Origin: Reichenbachiella carrageenanivorans
GTDB lineage: Bacteria > Bacteroidota > Bacteroidia > Cytophagales > Cyclobacteriaceae
NCBI RefSeq assembly: GCF_025639805.1
Contig: NZ_CP106735.1
Span: 4,125,501-4,189,500, forward strand
Reading direction: 5' to 3'
Length of the DNA: 64,000 nt
Under the pieces are notes generated by a model. That model did not search any database. It was given only the letters and a program-made list of their open reading frames with translations, and had not been told where the DNA came from. Of the stretch, positions 1 through 7,958 are shown in pieces. The translations under genes were made by a program, and so were the position numbers. The first letter of the stretch is position 1. The number at the start of each line of letters is the position of its first letter.

Positions 1-1719
1 GGACTAGTACCACAAGTCATCTACAACTACACAGAAGGCGATGTGCCTGGTATTTACGGCCCAGAAGTATTGCTCAACAATATAGAAAGTGGTGACAAAG
101 TACTGATTTTTTCCTTGGGCGATTTCGATTACACCACGCTACCTACTACCCTGCTCGACGACTTGGAGACATTAGGCCTGCAACGTAGTGAACTGAATAC
201 CATTGCGAGCGGAAGCGACGAACCAATTATCATGCTTGGTGTAAAAGATGCCGCAGCCAATACGGGACTTATCATTCGAGCAGCGACAACACCGGCAAAC
301 GAGCAACAGCTCAACCTAGACGAACAGCTCAATGGCAGTTTCGATTCTGGGGTGATTTCATCCACTCTCATTGGTCCTGCCCTATCTTGGGATCAAATGA
401 CAGCTAACATAGGCGACTCCCCTAACCCTGCGGATGACACAAAAAATATAACCTTATATGGTGTGAAATCAGATAAAACCGAAGAAGTGTTGTCTCCACC
501 TACCTTAGGCACTGATGGGTATGACCTAAGCGCATTGAGTGTGAGCGACTATCCTTACCTCAGACTACAACTGGATGTAGCTGACCCTGTGCAACAAACT
601 CCTCTTCAACTCAACTCATGGCAAGTAGACTATGAGACTACTCCCGAAGGCCTCCTATTGATCAGCAGCCCCGAAGGTATAGCTGAGTCGGTAGAAGTAC
701 AAGAAGGTCAACCATACAGCAGCGACTATACTTTCTGGAATTATTCAAAAAAGGACTTTCAGGATTCTATCAAAATCAAATATAATCTACTCAATGTAGG
801 AAGTTCAATTCAATTTTCTGACTCACTCAATCTACCAGCACTAGCCAGCGGAGACTCTGCCCAGTTTGAATTTAACTTGACAACCATGGGCAATCAGGGA
901 CTGAACGACATGATCTTAAATTCAAACATCGACTACGCTCATGAATTTTATTCTTTCAACAACACTGTCCGCTTTTCCAACTACCTCAAGGTAAATGCCG
1001 ACGAAACCAACCCATTAGTAGATGTTTCTTTTGATGGTGTACAAATCATGGATGGAGATATCGTATCGCCTACACCGTCTATCGAAGTGTATATCAATGA
1101 CGACAATGCCTTCTTGCTCATGCAAGACACCACAGGGATCAATATCTATCTAAAACAACCTTGTGAAGATTGTGATTATGAACGTGTGGCTTTTAGCAAC
1201 CCAACAGTACAATGGAGCCCTGCTACTACTGATGAAAATTTTAAAGCAACGATCAACCCTGAGCGATTAGAGGATGGCCTGTATGGACTTCGTGTATTGG
1301 CCAATGACGCCTCTGGAAATCCTTCTGGTCTAAAGCCCTACGAAATCAACTTTGAGGTCATCAATGCCTCTACCATCACCAATTTCTACCCATACCCTAA
1401 TCCATTTTCATCAAGTACTCGATTTGTATTTACACTTACAGGATCGGAGTTTCCTGAGGATATTAAAATTCAGATACTTACTGTGACTGGTCGTGTGGTA
1501 AAAGAAATTTTCATGGATGAACTAGGAGCCATCAACATAGGCAATAACAAAACAGACTACGCTTGGGATGGACGAGACAACTATGGAGACCAGTTAGCCA
1601 ATGGCGTATATCTTTACCGTGTACTCATCAAAAATGCTGGAGAAAATTTCAAACATCGAGAAACCTCTGCTGATCGTGGATTCAAAAATGGATTTGGCAA
1701 AATGTACTTACTGAGATAA
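1..1719 (+). CDS. C-terminal part of large T9SS-linked surface protein, possibly PorU2/C25-peptidase-like (5' truncated)
   Basis: The frame is open from base 1, so the gene begins upstream; a GTG at 43 is internal. The visible 572 residues hold an all-beta, low-cysteine extracellular sequence. It starts with a region resembling the ILEI-like domain found after C25 peptidase domains in Bacteroidota. It ends with a FlgD-like Ig fold: YPYPNPF, then a stretch with WDGRDNYGDQLANGVYLYRV, then GKMYLLR as the C-terminus. That ending is what I associate with the large PorU2-like sortase proteins of Cytophagales rather than with ordinary T9SS cargo. The peptidase domain would lie outside the window, so catalysis cannot be judged. 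It converges on the next gene with one base between the stops. Confidence 0.6.
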   Translation, partial: GLVPQVIYNYTEGDVPGIYGPEVLLNNIESGDKVLIFSLGDFDYTTLPTTLLDDLETLGLQRSELNTIASGSDEPIIMLGVKDAAANTGLIIRAATTPANEQQLNLDEQLNGSFDSGVISSTLIGPALSWDQMTANIGDSPNPADDTKNITLYGVKSDKTEEVLSPPTLGTDGYDLSALSVSDYPYLRLQLDVADPVQQTPLQLNSWQVDYETTPEGLLLISSPEGIAESVEVQEGQPYSSDYTFWNYSKKDFQDSIKIKYNLLNVGSSIQFSDSLNLPALASGDSAQFEFNLTTMGNQGLNDMILNSNIDYAHEFYSFNNTVRFSNYLKVNADETNPLVDVSFDGVQIMDGDIVSPTPSIEVYINDDNAFLLMQDTTGINIYLKQPCEDCDYERVAFSNPTVQWSPATTDENFKATINPERLEDGLYGLRVLANDASGNPSGLKPYEINFEVINASTITNFYPYPNPFSSSTRFVFTLTGSEFPEDIKIQILTVTGRVVKEIFMDELGAINIGNNKTDYAWDGRDNYGDQLANGVYLYRVLIKNAGENFKHRETSADRGFKNGFGKMYLLR

Positions 1720-1720
1720 G

Positions 1721-2605
1721 TTATTTCAGTATAGAATTGATCTTTTGCACCACTTTATCAAGGGCTACCGCTTGTTCTTGAATATTTTTCAATTGTGGCT
1801 CGTTAGTTACGCTGCCTTTTTCATGATCCAGGATTTCTAATAAACTTAGTATATTAGATAGCGGACGACGCACCACATGGGCATTGTCATAAGCATAATC
1901 CTCCAACTCGCGATTACGATTCTCTAATTCAATAGTACGTTCATGCACCAGTTCTTCTAGGTTGTTTTGAATGCGTTTGATCTGGCGCTGCTGATTGGTA
2001 AGCAACTCATGTTTCATTGACAATTCTTTGTTCACCAAATCTAGGCGTCTATTGTTGGCCTCGATATGCTCACGTTCTTCATCAAATTTTATCTTTATGT
2101 ATATAATAACCCCTGCTACTATAACCGAGTTGACCAAATAGCTCGCAGCTAATGGGCTCATCAAATTTTGTGGTTTAGCGATGGTAATCAAAATTTCAGC
2201 TTCCGAGTCCAACGTTAAAATCACATTGGTCAAACATAGCGCAAGCACCATATAAAATCTGGTTCGCCCTTCTAATACTCCCAAAAAAAGAACTAGTAAT
2301 GAAAAATACACATAAGAAAAAGCTCCATCAATACCACCATAGAATTTCCAATACATCACATACAACGGCACCCAACTCAAACAATAGAGTTTTACCAGAA
2401 GACTCAAATAGACCCCTCTCTTCCAAACGACCAAAGCCAGCAAGGTAATGGCACATGCTAAGCTATCAATCTTTAGAATGTTCACATCTCCCCCGAGCCA
2501 CAAGCTTTTTAAAATATTTAAAAGCAAAAGGGTAGCGCCACACAGCAAGGCCACTTTGAATAGCTTACTGTTATCATGGGTGATATTTTGGTCAATAGAA
2601 TCCAC
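1721..2605 (-). CDS. Membrane protein with coiled coil and histidine-kinase DHp-like helix, no ATPase domain
   Basis: This 294-residue protein has about six hydrophobic segments in residues 15-175, a long charged coiled coil (about 175-235), then a segment with an H-box-like motif, YDNAHVVRRPLSNILSLLEI. The motif matches the phospho-accepting helix of sensor histidine kinases. The protein stops about 40 residues later, so the HATPase_c domain is missing. It could be a phosphotransfer or dimerisation partner of a separate kinase, or a decayed kinase. It follows the related gene at 2615-3511 by 9 bases in the same direction, so the two are probably co-transcribed. Confidence 0.6.
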   Translation of the reverse strand: MDSIDQNITHDNSKLFKVALLCGATLLLLNILKSLWLGGDVNILKIDSLACAITLLALVVWKRGVYLSLLVKLYCLSWVPLYVMYWKFYGGIDGAFSYVYFSLLVLFLGVLEGRTRFYMVLALCLTNVILTLDSEAEILITIAKPQNLMSPLAASYLVNSVIVAGVIIYIKIKFDEEREHIEANNRRLDLVNKELSMKHELLTNQQRQIKRIQNNLEELVHERTIELENRNRELEDYAYDNAHVVRRPLSNILSLLEILDHEKGSVTNEPQLKNIQEQAVALDKVVQKINSILK

Positions 2606-2614
2606 GTATTACCA

Positions 2615-3511
2615 CTAATTTTCAGGGTTGTAATACACTCCTTTTTTTAATTTGTCTGTCACAGACTTGATAGCCAACTGCAAATGATCCACAGACTGTA
2701 TCAATAAGCTGCCCATCGTCGTTTCTTTAGTTTTATGATCTAATTTATCAATAGACTCTACTGTCGATTCTAAATATGGGCCTATTTCAAAAAGCGTAAC
2801 AGAGAGGTATTGTTCGATAGATTTTCTTTGATGTAAAAGCTTATCACTTCTTTGCTTAATGTTTTCTTCAAGCCATTCATTAGACAGCTGCAACATCTTC
2901 TTTTGCTCCTCCAGCTGTATATTTTGTCTATCTAAGGTCTCTATTTTGCTTTCAAGGTTTTTCCTCTTCTTTCGTAAATTCTCTCGTTTAATATCAAATT
3001 GAGTCTTATGATAAAGTAACGCAGTGGTGACTACAATCATAATCCACAAATAATGGCGTGTATTTTGAAAATTAACACTACCATAATTCATCCAATCACT
3101 TCTGAAAATCCAGATGTATAACAATCCAATTTCTAACAACACGGAAAGCGTCACAAAGAAAATAAGCCAGCGCCCTTTATGAATAAGAGCCATAAGTACC
3201 ATTCCTCCTAAAAAATAGTACTCTCCTGTACCATTGAGGCCATTGAGTACAATCCAATTGGCAAACAAAAAAGCCATAACCAAAAAGGAGAAAGGAACCG
3301 TGATGTATTCAAACCGAATCTGAAAACGCAGTAAAATAAGGGGCATTCCAAACACCACCAACAATGCACAATCCACTACAAGATCTAAATTGACCGTTTC
3401 TAATGGTAAATCACGATAGATAGCAATGACCATGCGTAAAGCTCCTGCTATACAGCCTATCGTAAGTATGTTAGCTTCAAATTGTCGGTTTTGTCGGGCG
3501 TGAAAATGCAT
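2615..3511 (-). CDS. Membrane protein with coiled coil, paralogue of the downstream DHp-like protein
   Basis: This 298-residue protein has the same plan as its downstream neighbour: about six membrane segments (residues 10-165), a lysine/glutamate-rich coiled coil (about 175-225) and a short helical C-terminus. Where the neighbour has a histidine H-box, this one reads SVTLFEIGPYLESTVESI, with no histidine. If the pair derives from sensor kinases, this copy has lost both phosphoacceptor and ATPase domain. It is the first gene of the two-gene unit; its start is followed by hydrophobic sequence, and no better upstream start is visible. Function unknown. Confidence 0.55.
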   Translation of the reverse strand: MHFHARQNRQFEANILTIGCIAGALRMVIAIYRDLPLETVNLDLVVDCALLVVFGMPLILLRFQIRFEYITVPFSFLVMAFLFANWIVLNGLNGTGEYYFLGGMVLMALIHKGRWLIFFVTLSVLLEIGLLYIWIFRSDWMNYGSVNFQNTRHYLWIMIVVTTALLYHKTQFDIKRENLRKKRKNLESKIETLDRQNIQLEEQKKMLQLSNEWLEENIKQRSDKLLHQRKSIEQYLSVTLFEIGPYLESTVESIDKLDHKTKETTMGSLLIQSVDHLQLAIKSVTDKLKKGVYYNPEN

Positions 3512-3665
3512 GGTTAACGGTTAGTGAATACAAAATAAGAAATTTCCCCCGAAAAATCACTACTGTTGTATCAAAACTCAGATGTACAATACCTCATTAT
3601 TTTTTATTTAAAAACAACAAACTTTTTTTGATATTTTTATTCCAATCAGAGAGATACTCTTTATC

Positions 3666-3673
3666 TAAATTTG
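3666..3673 (+). promoter_or_regulatory. Candidate Bacteroidota -7 promoter box
   Basis: TAAATTTG fits the Bacteroidota -7 consensus TAnnTTTG and lies 55 bases before the oxidase-like gene. A convincing -33 TTTG box at the usual spacing is not evident, so this is tentative. Confidence 0.3.
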
Positions 3674-3728
3674 ACATCCTAACCCATTACAATTCGTAGA
3701 AATAGCCTAAACTAATCATTTAATCATT

Positions 3729-4271
3729 ATGGGAAAACTCCTCCCCTCCATCGATGAGCATACGCTCCAATTTATCAAAACACAAAAAATGTTTTTTGTG
3801 GCTACTGCAGCTACTACAGGAAAAGTAAACCTCTCTCCAAAAGGCTCAGACTCTTTCAGAGTACTAAGTCCTAATCAAGTAGCTTGGCTCAACCTGACAG
3901 GTAGTGGCAACGAAACGGCTGCCCACTTACTAGAAAATAACCGAATGACCATCATGATGTGCGCCTTTGAAGGAAAACCCAACATCATGCGGCTCTACGG
4001 CACAGCCAAGGCCATCTACGAGCAAGACCCCGAATGGACAACTTATAGCCCGCTATTCGAGGACAACACTGGCGCTCGCCAAATCTTTCTCATGGAGGTA
4101 AACCAAGTACAGCATTCCTGCGGCATGGCCGTGCCACTATATGACTACATAGAGCAAAGGGATCTCCTTGACAAAACGCATGATAAACTGGGTAGAGAAA
4201 AAGTGAAAGAATACTGGAAAGCAAAAAACATGGTATCACTAGACGGATTGCCTACAGGACAAAAAATATAA
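3729..4271 (+). CDS. Pyridoxamine 5'-phosphate oxidase-related flavin-binding protein
   Basis: The 180 residues have the split-barrel layout of the pyridoxamine-phosphate-oxidase-like family: the FFVATAATTGKVNLSPKG strand pair near residue 22, then VAWLNLTGSGNETAAHLLEN, then a short C-terminal extension. Members bind FMN or F420 and carry out diverse, often unknown, reductions. I infer a cytosolic enzyme and cannot name its substrate. It is followed after a single base by the cation efflux gene, so the two are probably one operon. Confidence 0.75.
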   Translation: MGKLLPSIDEHTLQFIKTQKMFFVATAATTGKVNLSPKGSDSFRVLSPNQVAWLNLTGSGNETAAHLLENNRMTIMMCAFEGKPNIMRLYGTAKAIYEQDPEWTTYSPLFEDNTGARQIFLMEVNQVQHSCGMAVPLYDYIEQRDLLDKTHDKLGREKVKEYWKAKNMVSLDGLPTGQKI

Positions 4272-4272
4272 C

Positions 4273-5160
4273 ATGCCACGTCATCACCACGGACACGACC
4301 ACAACCATCACGATGTAGACAACATCAAGACTGCGTTTTTTCTCAACTTAGGTTTTACCATCGTCGAGATCATAGGCGGACTGTATGTCAATAGTGTGGC
4401 CATTATTTCAGATGCCATTCATGATTTTGGCGATAGCGTAAGCTTGGGTATCTCATGGTATTTTCAAAAAATATCTAAAAAAGGAAGAACTCATACGTTC
4501 TCTTATGGATACAAACGTTTTTCCGTACTAAGTGCCATTCTCAATTCCGTAGTACTGCTTGCGGGGTCCATTTTTATCCTACGAGAAACGATCCCACGAC
4601 TCATCCAACCAGAGCAGCCCGATGCTAAAGGTATGATCCTGCTAGCCATCCTCGGCGTAATCGTGAATGGAGCAGCCGTACTCAAAACCAGAAAAGGAAA
4701 AACTGCCAATGAGAAAGTAGTGTCGCTGCACCTACTAGAAGATGTACTCGGCTGGATAGCGGTGCTTATAGGTAGCATAGTCATGAGCCTAACGAATTTC
4801 CCGATTCTAGATCCCATCCTGTCGCTGATGATTGCTGGCTATATCCTATTCAATGTCTTTAGAAACCTAAAAGCCAGTCTCAAAATTATACTACAGAGCA
4901 TCCCTCCAGAAGTAGATACCGAATCATTGAAAAAACAGCTTCAGCAAATAACGCATGTGGACCAAGTACACGACATGCACACCTGGACGATGGATGGTGA
5001 ATATCATGTAATGACACTCCATCTGGTACTCGACGAAGATGTAGACCTAGATATTGGTGCTGTCATCAAGGCTGAAGCCAGACGAATATTGACAGCTGCT
5101 GAGATCGATCATGTGACCATCGAACTTGAGTCGCCACAGGAGAATTGTGGCCATCCTTGA
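4273..5160 (+). CDS. Cation diffusion facilitator family transporter (CzcD-like)
   Basis: This 295-residue protein starts with a histidine-rich tail (RHHHGHDHNHHD) typical of zinc-efflux CDF proteins. Six membrane segments follow (about 20-205). The metal-site pattern in TM2 reads SDAIHDFGDS, and the one in TM5 reads HLLEDVLGW. The cytoplasmic C-terminal metal-binding domain (about 210-290) contains VHDMHTWTMDGE and HVTIELE. It should export Zn2+, Co2+ or Cd2+ in exchange for protons. It is the last conserved chromosomal gene before the cassette array, which begins about 100 bases beyond its stop. Confidence 0.92.
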   Translation: MPRHHHGHDHNHHDVDNIKTAFFLNLGFTIVEIIGGLYVNSVAIISDAIHDFGDSVSLGISWYFQKISKKGRTHTFSYGYKRFSVLSAILNSVVLLAGSIFILRETIPRLIQPEQPDAKGMILLAILGVIVNGAAVLKTRKGKTANEKVVSLHLLEDVLGWIAVLIGSIVMSLTNFPILDPILSLMIAGYILFNVFRNLKASLKIILQSIPPEVDTESLKKQLQQITHVDQVHDMHTWTMDGEYHVMTLHLVLDEDVDLDIGAVIKAEARRILTAAEIDHVTIELESPQENCGHP

Positions 5161-5258
5161 CTTACTTTCATCCACCTATTGGATCAATAGATTCGACTCC
5201 AAAACAGCCAAAAAAATGCATGAAGCATTTTGACTAACTTTATACCGAACAAACCCTG

Positions 5259-5322
5259 TCCTAACTATTGGGGTATGATCAAAGGGCTCAGGTCGCATAT
5301 TCATTTTAGTGTTTGTTATGGC
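5259..5322 (-). other. attC-like site 1 (distal end of array, degenerate)
   Basis: Read on the minus strand it starts with CCATAAC four bases after the nuclease gene's stop and ends with GTTAGGA at 5259-5265. Its first arm contains CACTAAAATGAATATGCGA, nearly identical to an arm of site 2. The other arm is poorly complementary. This is therefore an eroded or hybrid last site, marking the distal boundary of the array. Confidence 0.6.
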
Positions 5323-5326
5323 CTTT

Positions 5327-7333
5327 TTATTGGTTTACTGCGAGTCTTGTTAGCTCGTCAGAAGCAGCCCTGTTAATTTCAAATCCTTTCTCTTCAAGTT
5401 CCTCAACCACGGACTTTTTAAATTCTAAATTATCAATTAAATGCTTATGATGATGATCGAAGATTTTAAACAAATCGTCCCAAGTCATCGCGTAGATTTC
5501 ATAGTTGCTCACAGATTCTACGAGAAACTTTTTTCCTTTATTTTTTTGTGATTCGTATTTGCCTTCAATAAACGAGTCCACTCGCTTTCCAACAAGTATA
5601 AACTTCCATTTACGTAATTGACTGTTAAAACGAGGTTCATCAATAATGATGTTCATATAGTCTTCCACCTGCCGATATTGATCCTTCCCGATATCAACAC
5701 TTGGGCGCTTCAACTCGACAATGATATTCTCTTCCAAAGTGTACTCATTCGAGTTTGGGTCAGGAACATCAATTTGTCTACAGATAAAAACATCGGGTCT
5801 TTTTAATCGTTTCTTTTCTTCAATCCTGATCTTTTCCTTTTCACCTTTTTCCAGAAAGTACAAGTAGTTACTTAGTACGGTCTCCATGTTTTTATCTGCG
5901 GAAACCAAATGATACTGTTCACCAAATAACCAATAATTGTTCTCTATAACTTGTTGAATATGGTCTCTTTCATTTGTGAAAGGTTCAAGATCAAATACTA
6001 AGGATTTCAAAATTTGAATTACTGTAAGTCTATTCTCTAGAAGTCTAATTATAGCTGCAACGCTTGTGATTTTAGTTTTCCTTAGAGAATCTGCAAGTTC
6101 CTTCCTTTCTTCATCTGAAAGGGAAACAATCCCTTCCATAATATCTAGAACTTTTTCTCGTTCCTCGGAATCAAGAAGTAGGTTCAAAAAGCCTACAAGT
6201 GTTTTACTTGCCTCCTTTTTTAAGCCCTGAAAGATTTTGGGTTGAACACAATAGATCTCCCTGACTACATTTTCTAAATCTTTGAGTCTTAACTGCTCAT
6301 ATTCATTACTTCTGAATTTGGGGAAGATGTTCTTGGAATGATAGTCTTCAATGAGTTTTTCGGCTTGCTGTTTCCTTATGAATTCTTTTTCTTTCTCAAT
6401 AAGAAACTGATTCAGGTTCCGAATCAAAGCTTTGAATGTTCCATCAGCTTGATTCTTACCGTCAAATCCTAGTACGGGTTGATCGGTCTCTGTAAGCTTG
6501 AAGTTTTCAAAATAGGAAGACTGGACATAAACAGAATGATGGAAGTCAATAGCCTTGTTGTTGAAAGATGTGTGTTTTCTTTCGACCTCCTTCTTATCGC
6601 TGTTTAGAAAATAATAGAAGTATTTGTCACCAATCTTAACATTCCACCTAATGAATGAAACGTTGAAGAGTGTGTCACTAATTGTTACTTGAAAGTCTTC
6701 AGAATCGTCAATTATGCTTTGATATTCTAGCGGTTCCCCGTTGATAGATATTTCGTGGTTTGACTCCTTATTCAAATACAAAAACCACCCAAATTCCCCA
6801 GCTAAGTAGTCAACAAAATCTTTAGCCTTTAAGTGATCAGAGGAAAGATCGAAAAAGTCATTAAAGTGTACAATTGTGCCTGTGGCAGCTGAATTCGATA
6901 CCTTGTTTTCAAAGGTGTCAAAAGTGTGCTGCGATGACTTGTTAATGGATATCTTGAATTCTAGGTACTCCCCAGACTCTTCTCTGTAACGGGACTCCCA
7001 AACTACATTGTTGCAAAACAGGCTAAAAGAAAAGCGACCTTTTCCCTTCTTTCCCTTGATAAATCCATCAACGTTATAGGAGCTTGTTTTATTTGAGTCC
7101 AGAAAGTGTCCAAAGGTTTCTCCAATTTTAGATGAGCTAATTCCTTTGCCATCGTCAGTAATGGTAAATTCGTTTAGGTAGCCTAATTCGTTACCATTGT
7201 AATCAATGTTTATGTTAGTTGCACCTGCGTCAAACCCATTCCAAATATATTCGGCAATAGCTTTTTTGTAATCGGAAGGTAATCCGCTTTGCTCTACACT
7301 TTTAGATGTAATTTTTGCGTTGTGCTTTTTCAT
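5327..7333 (-). CDS. GHKL ATPase fused to PD-(D/E)xK nuclease-like domain; probable defence protein
   Basis: The 668 residues start with a Hsp90/MutL-type GHKL ATPase: N-box EYIWNGFDAGA (near 28), DDGKGISSSKIG (near 60) and KGKKGKGRFSFSLF (near 93). A helical middle region follows. The C-terminus has a nuclease-like core: RPDVFI (about 513), IIVELKRPS with E-x-K (about 538) and QVEDYMN, a PD-(D/E)xK arrangement similar to that of DUF4263/Shedu nucleases. GHKL-nuclease fusions (paraMORC-like) are associated with restriction and anti-phage loci. Cassette position supports a defence role, but this is inference. Its start lies 20 bases after the GTTATGG box of site 2. Confidence 0.7.
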   Translation of the reverse strand: MKKHNAKITSKSVEQSGLPSDYKKAIAEYIWNGFDAGATNINIDYNGNELGYLNEFTITDDGKGISSSKIGETFGHFLDSNKTSSYNVDGFIKGKKGKGRFSFSLFCNNVVWESRYREESGEYLEFKISINKSSQHTFDTFENKVSNSAATGTIVHFNDFFDLSSDHLKAKDFVDYLAGEFGWFLYLNKESNHEISINGEPLEYQSIIDDSEDFQVTISDTLFNVSFIRWNVKIGDKYFYYFLNSDKKEVERKHTSFNNKAIDFHHSVYVQSSYFENFKLTETDQPVLGFDGKNQADGTFKALIRNLNQFLIEKEKEFIRKQQAEKLIEDYHSKNIFPKFRSNEYEQLRLKDLENVVREIYCVQPKIFQGLKKEASKTLVGFLNLLLDSEEREKVLDIMEGIVSLSDEERKELADSLRKTKITSVAAIIRLLENRLTVIQILKSLVFDLEPFTNERDHIQQVIENNYWLFGEQYHLVSADKNMETVLSNYLYFLEKGEKEKIRIEEKKRLKRPDVFICRQIDVPDPNSNEYTLEENIIVELKRPSVDIGKDQYRQVEDYMNIIIDEPRFNSQLRKWKFILVGKRVDSFIEGKYESQKNKGKKFLVESVSNYEIYAMTWDDLFKIFDHHHKHLIDNLEFKKSVVEELEEKGFEINRAASDELTRLAVNQ

Positions 7334-7352
7334 TTTCTATTGTCACTATTGG

Positions 7353-7470
7353 CCATAACGACCAACTAAAATGAGTATGCGACCCAGTGGCTAGAAGCAC
7401 CGAAGTATCTGTTTTGTAATGTCCTTTCAGATGACTCAGTTCGCATATTCATTTTAGTGTCTGTTGTGCC
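7353..7470 (-). other. attC site 2
   Basis: A 118-base imperfect palindrome. Plus-strand ends are CCATAAC (7353-7359) and GTTGTGC (7464-7470). The inner arms ACTAAAATGAGTATGCGA and its inverted partner TCGCATATTCATTTTAGT pair with one mismatch. The arms have spacers of five and four bases to the boxes, the slight asymmetry expected of attC. It separates the nuclease gene from the lipoprotein/protease cassette. Confidence 0.85.
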
Positions 7471-7475
7471 TCGTA

Positions 7476-7958
7476 TTATATTTTTCTATACGTTTTGATT
7501 TCTCCCGATTTGATCAGTTCGTTAATCTTCTCGATAGTGTTGTTCTGCTCGTTCGGTTGTCCAAGGTTATACAATTCGTCAAATGGTGAAAAGTCAATGA
7601 TTTTAGATTTCATGGTTTCCAAAGTTGGTGCTTCATCAAGTTCCGAATATTCTTTCAAGGTATATTCAAGATAAACCGTACTTGGGTTCACTCCAATTTG
7701 ATCAAGAAAGTAGCCATTAGAAAGTTCAAAAGGTTTTAAATCCAAAAATCGTTGAACATCTGATGGTGCCGGATAAGATGTGATTGATCCAATCTTTTCG
7801 GAATACATGATTGGTACATTGTTCGAATAATCTTTTTTGCACTTGTAGACAATTACATTTTTTAAATCCATCACATTGAAAGTTGAAACTGCCGTTTTTG
7901 TTGAACTACATCCAAATAGCAGGAGACCACAAGTAATTATATAGATCAAAGCTCTCAT
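7476..7958 (-). CDS. Small lipoprotein, possible partner or inhibitor of the C10 protease
   Basis: This 160-residue protein has a lipoprotein signal peptide, with lipobox LLFGCSS at residues 13-19. The rest is a mixed, mostly polar domain that I do not recognise. Its start overlaps the stop of the C10 protease gene by four bases (ATGA type), so the two are translationally coupled in one cassette. C10 proteases in streptococci and Bacteroides are often encoded beside their own small inhibitors. That makes an inhibitor role plausible, but no motif proves it. The stop codon lies six bases before attC site 2. Confidence 0.6.
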   Translation of the reverse strand: MRALIYIITCGLLLFGCSSTKTAVSTFNVMDLKNVIVYKCKKDYSNNVPIMYSEKIGSITSYPAPSDVQRFLDLKPFELSNGYFLDQIGVNPSTVYLEYTLKEYSELDEAPTLETMKSKIIDFSPFDELYNLGQPNEQNNTIEKINELIKSGEIKTYRKI

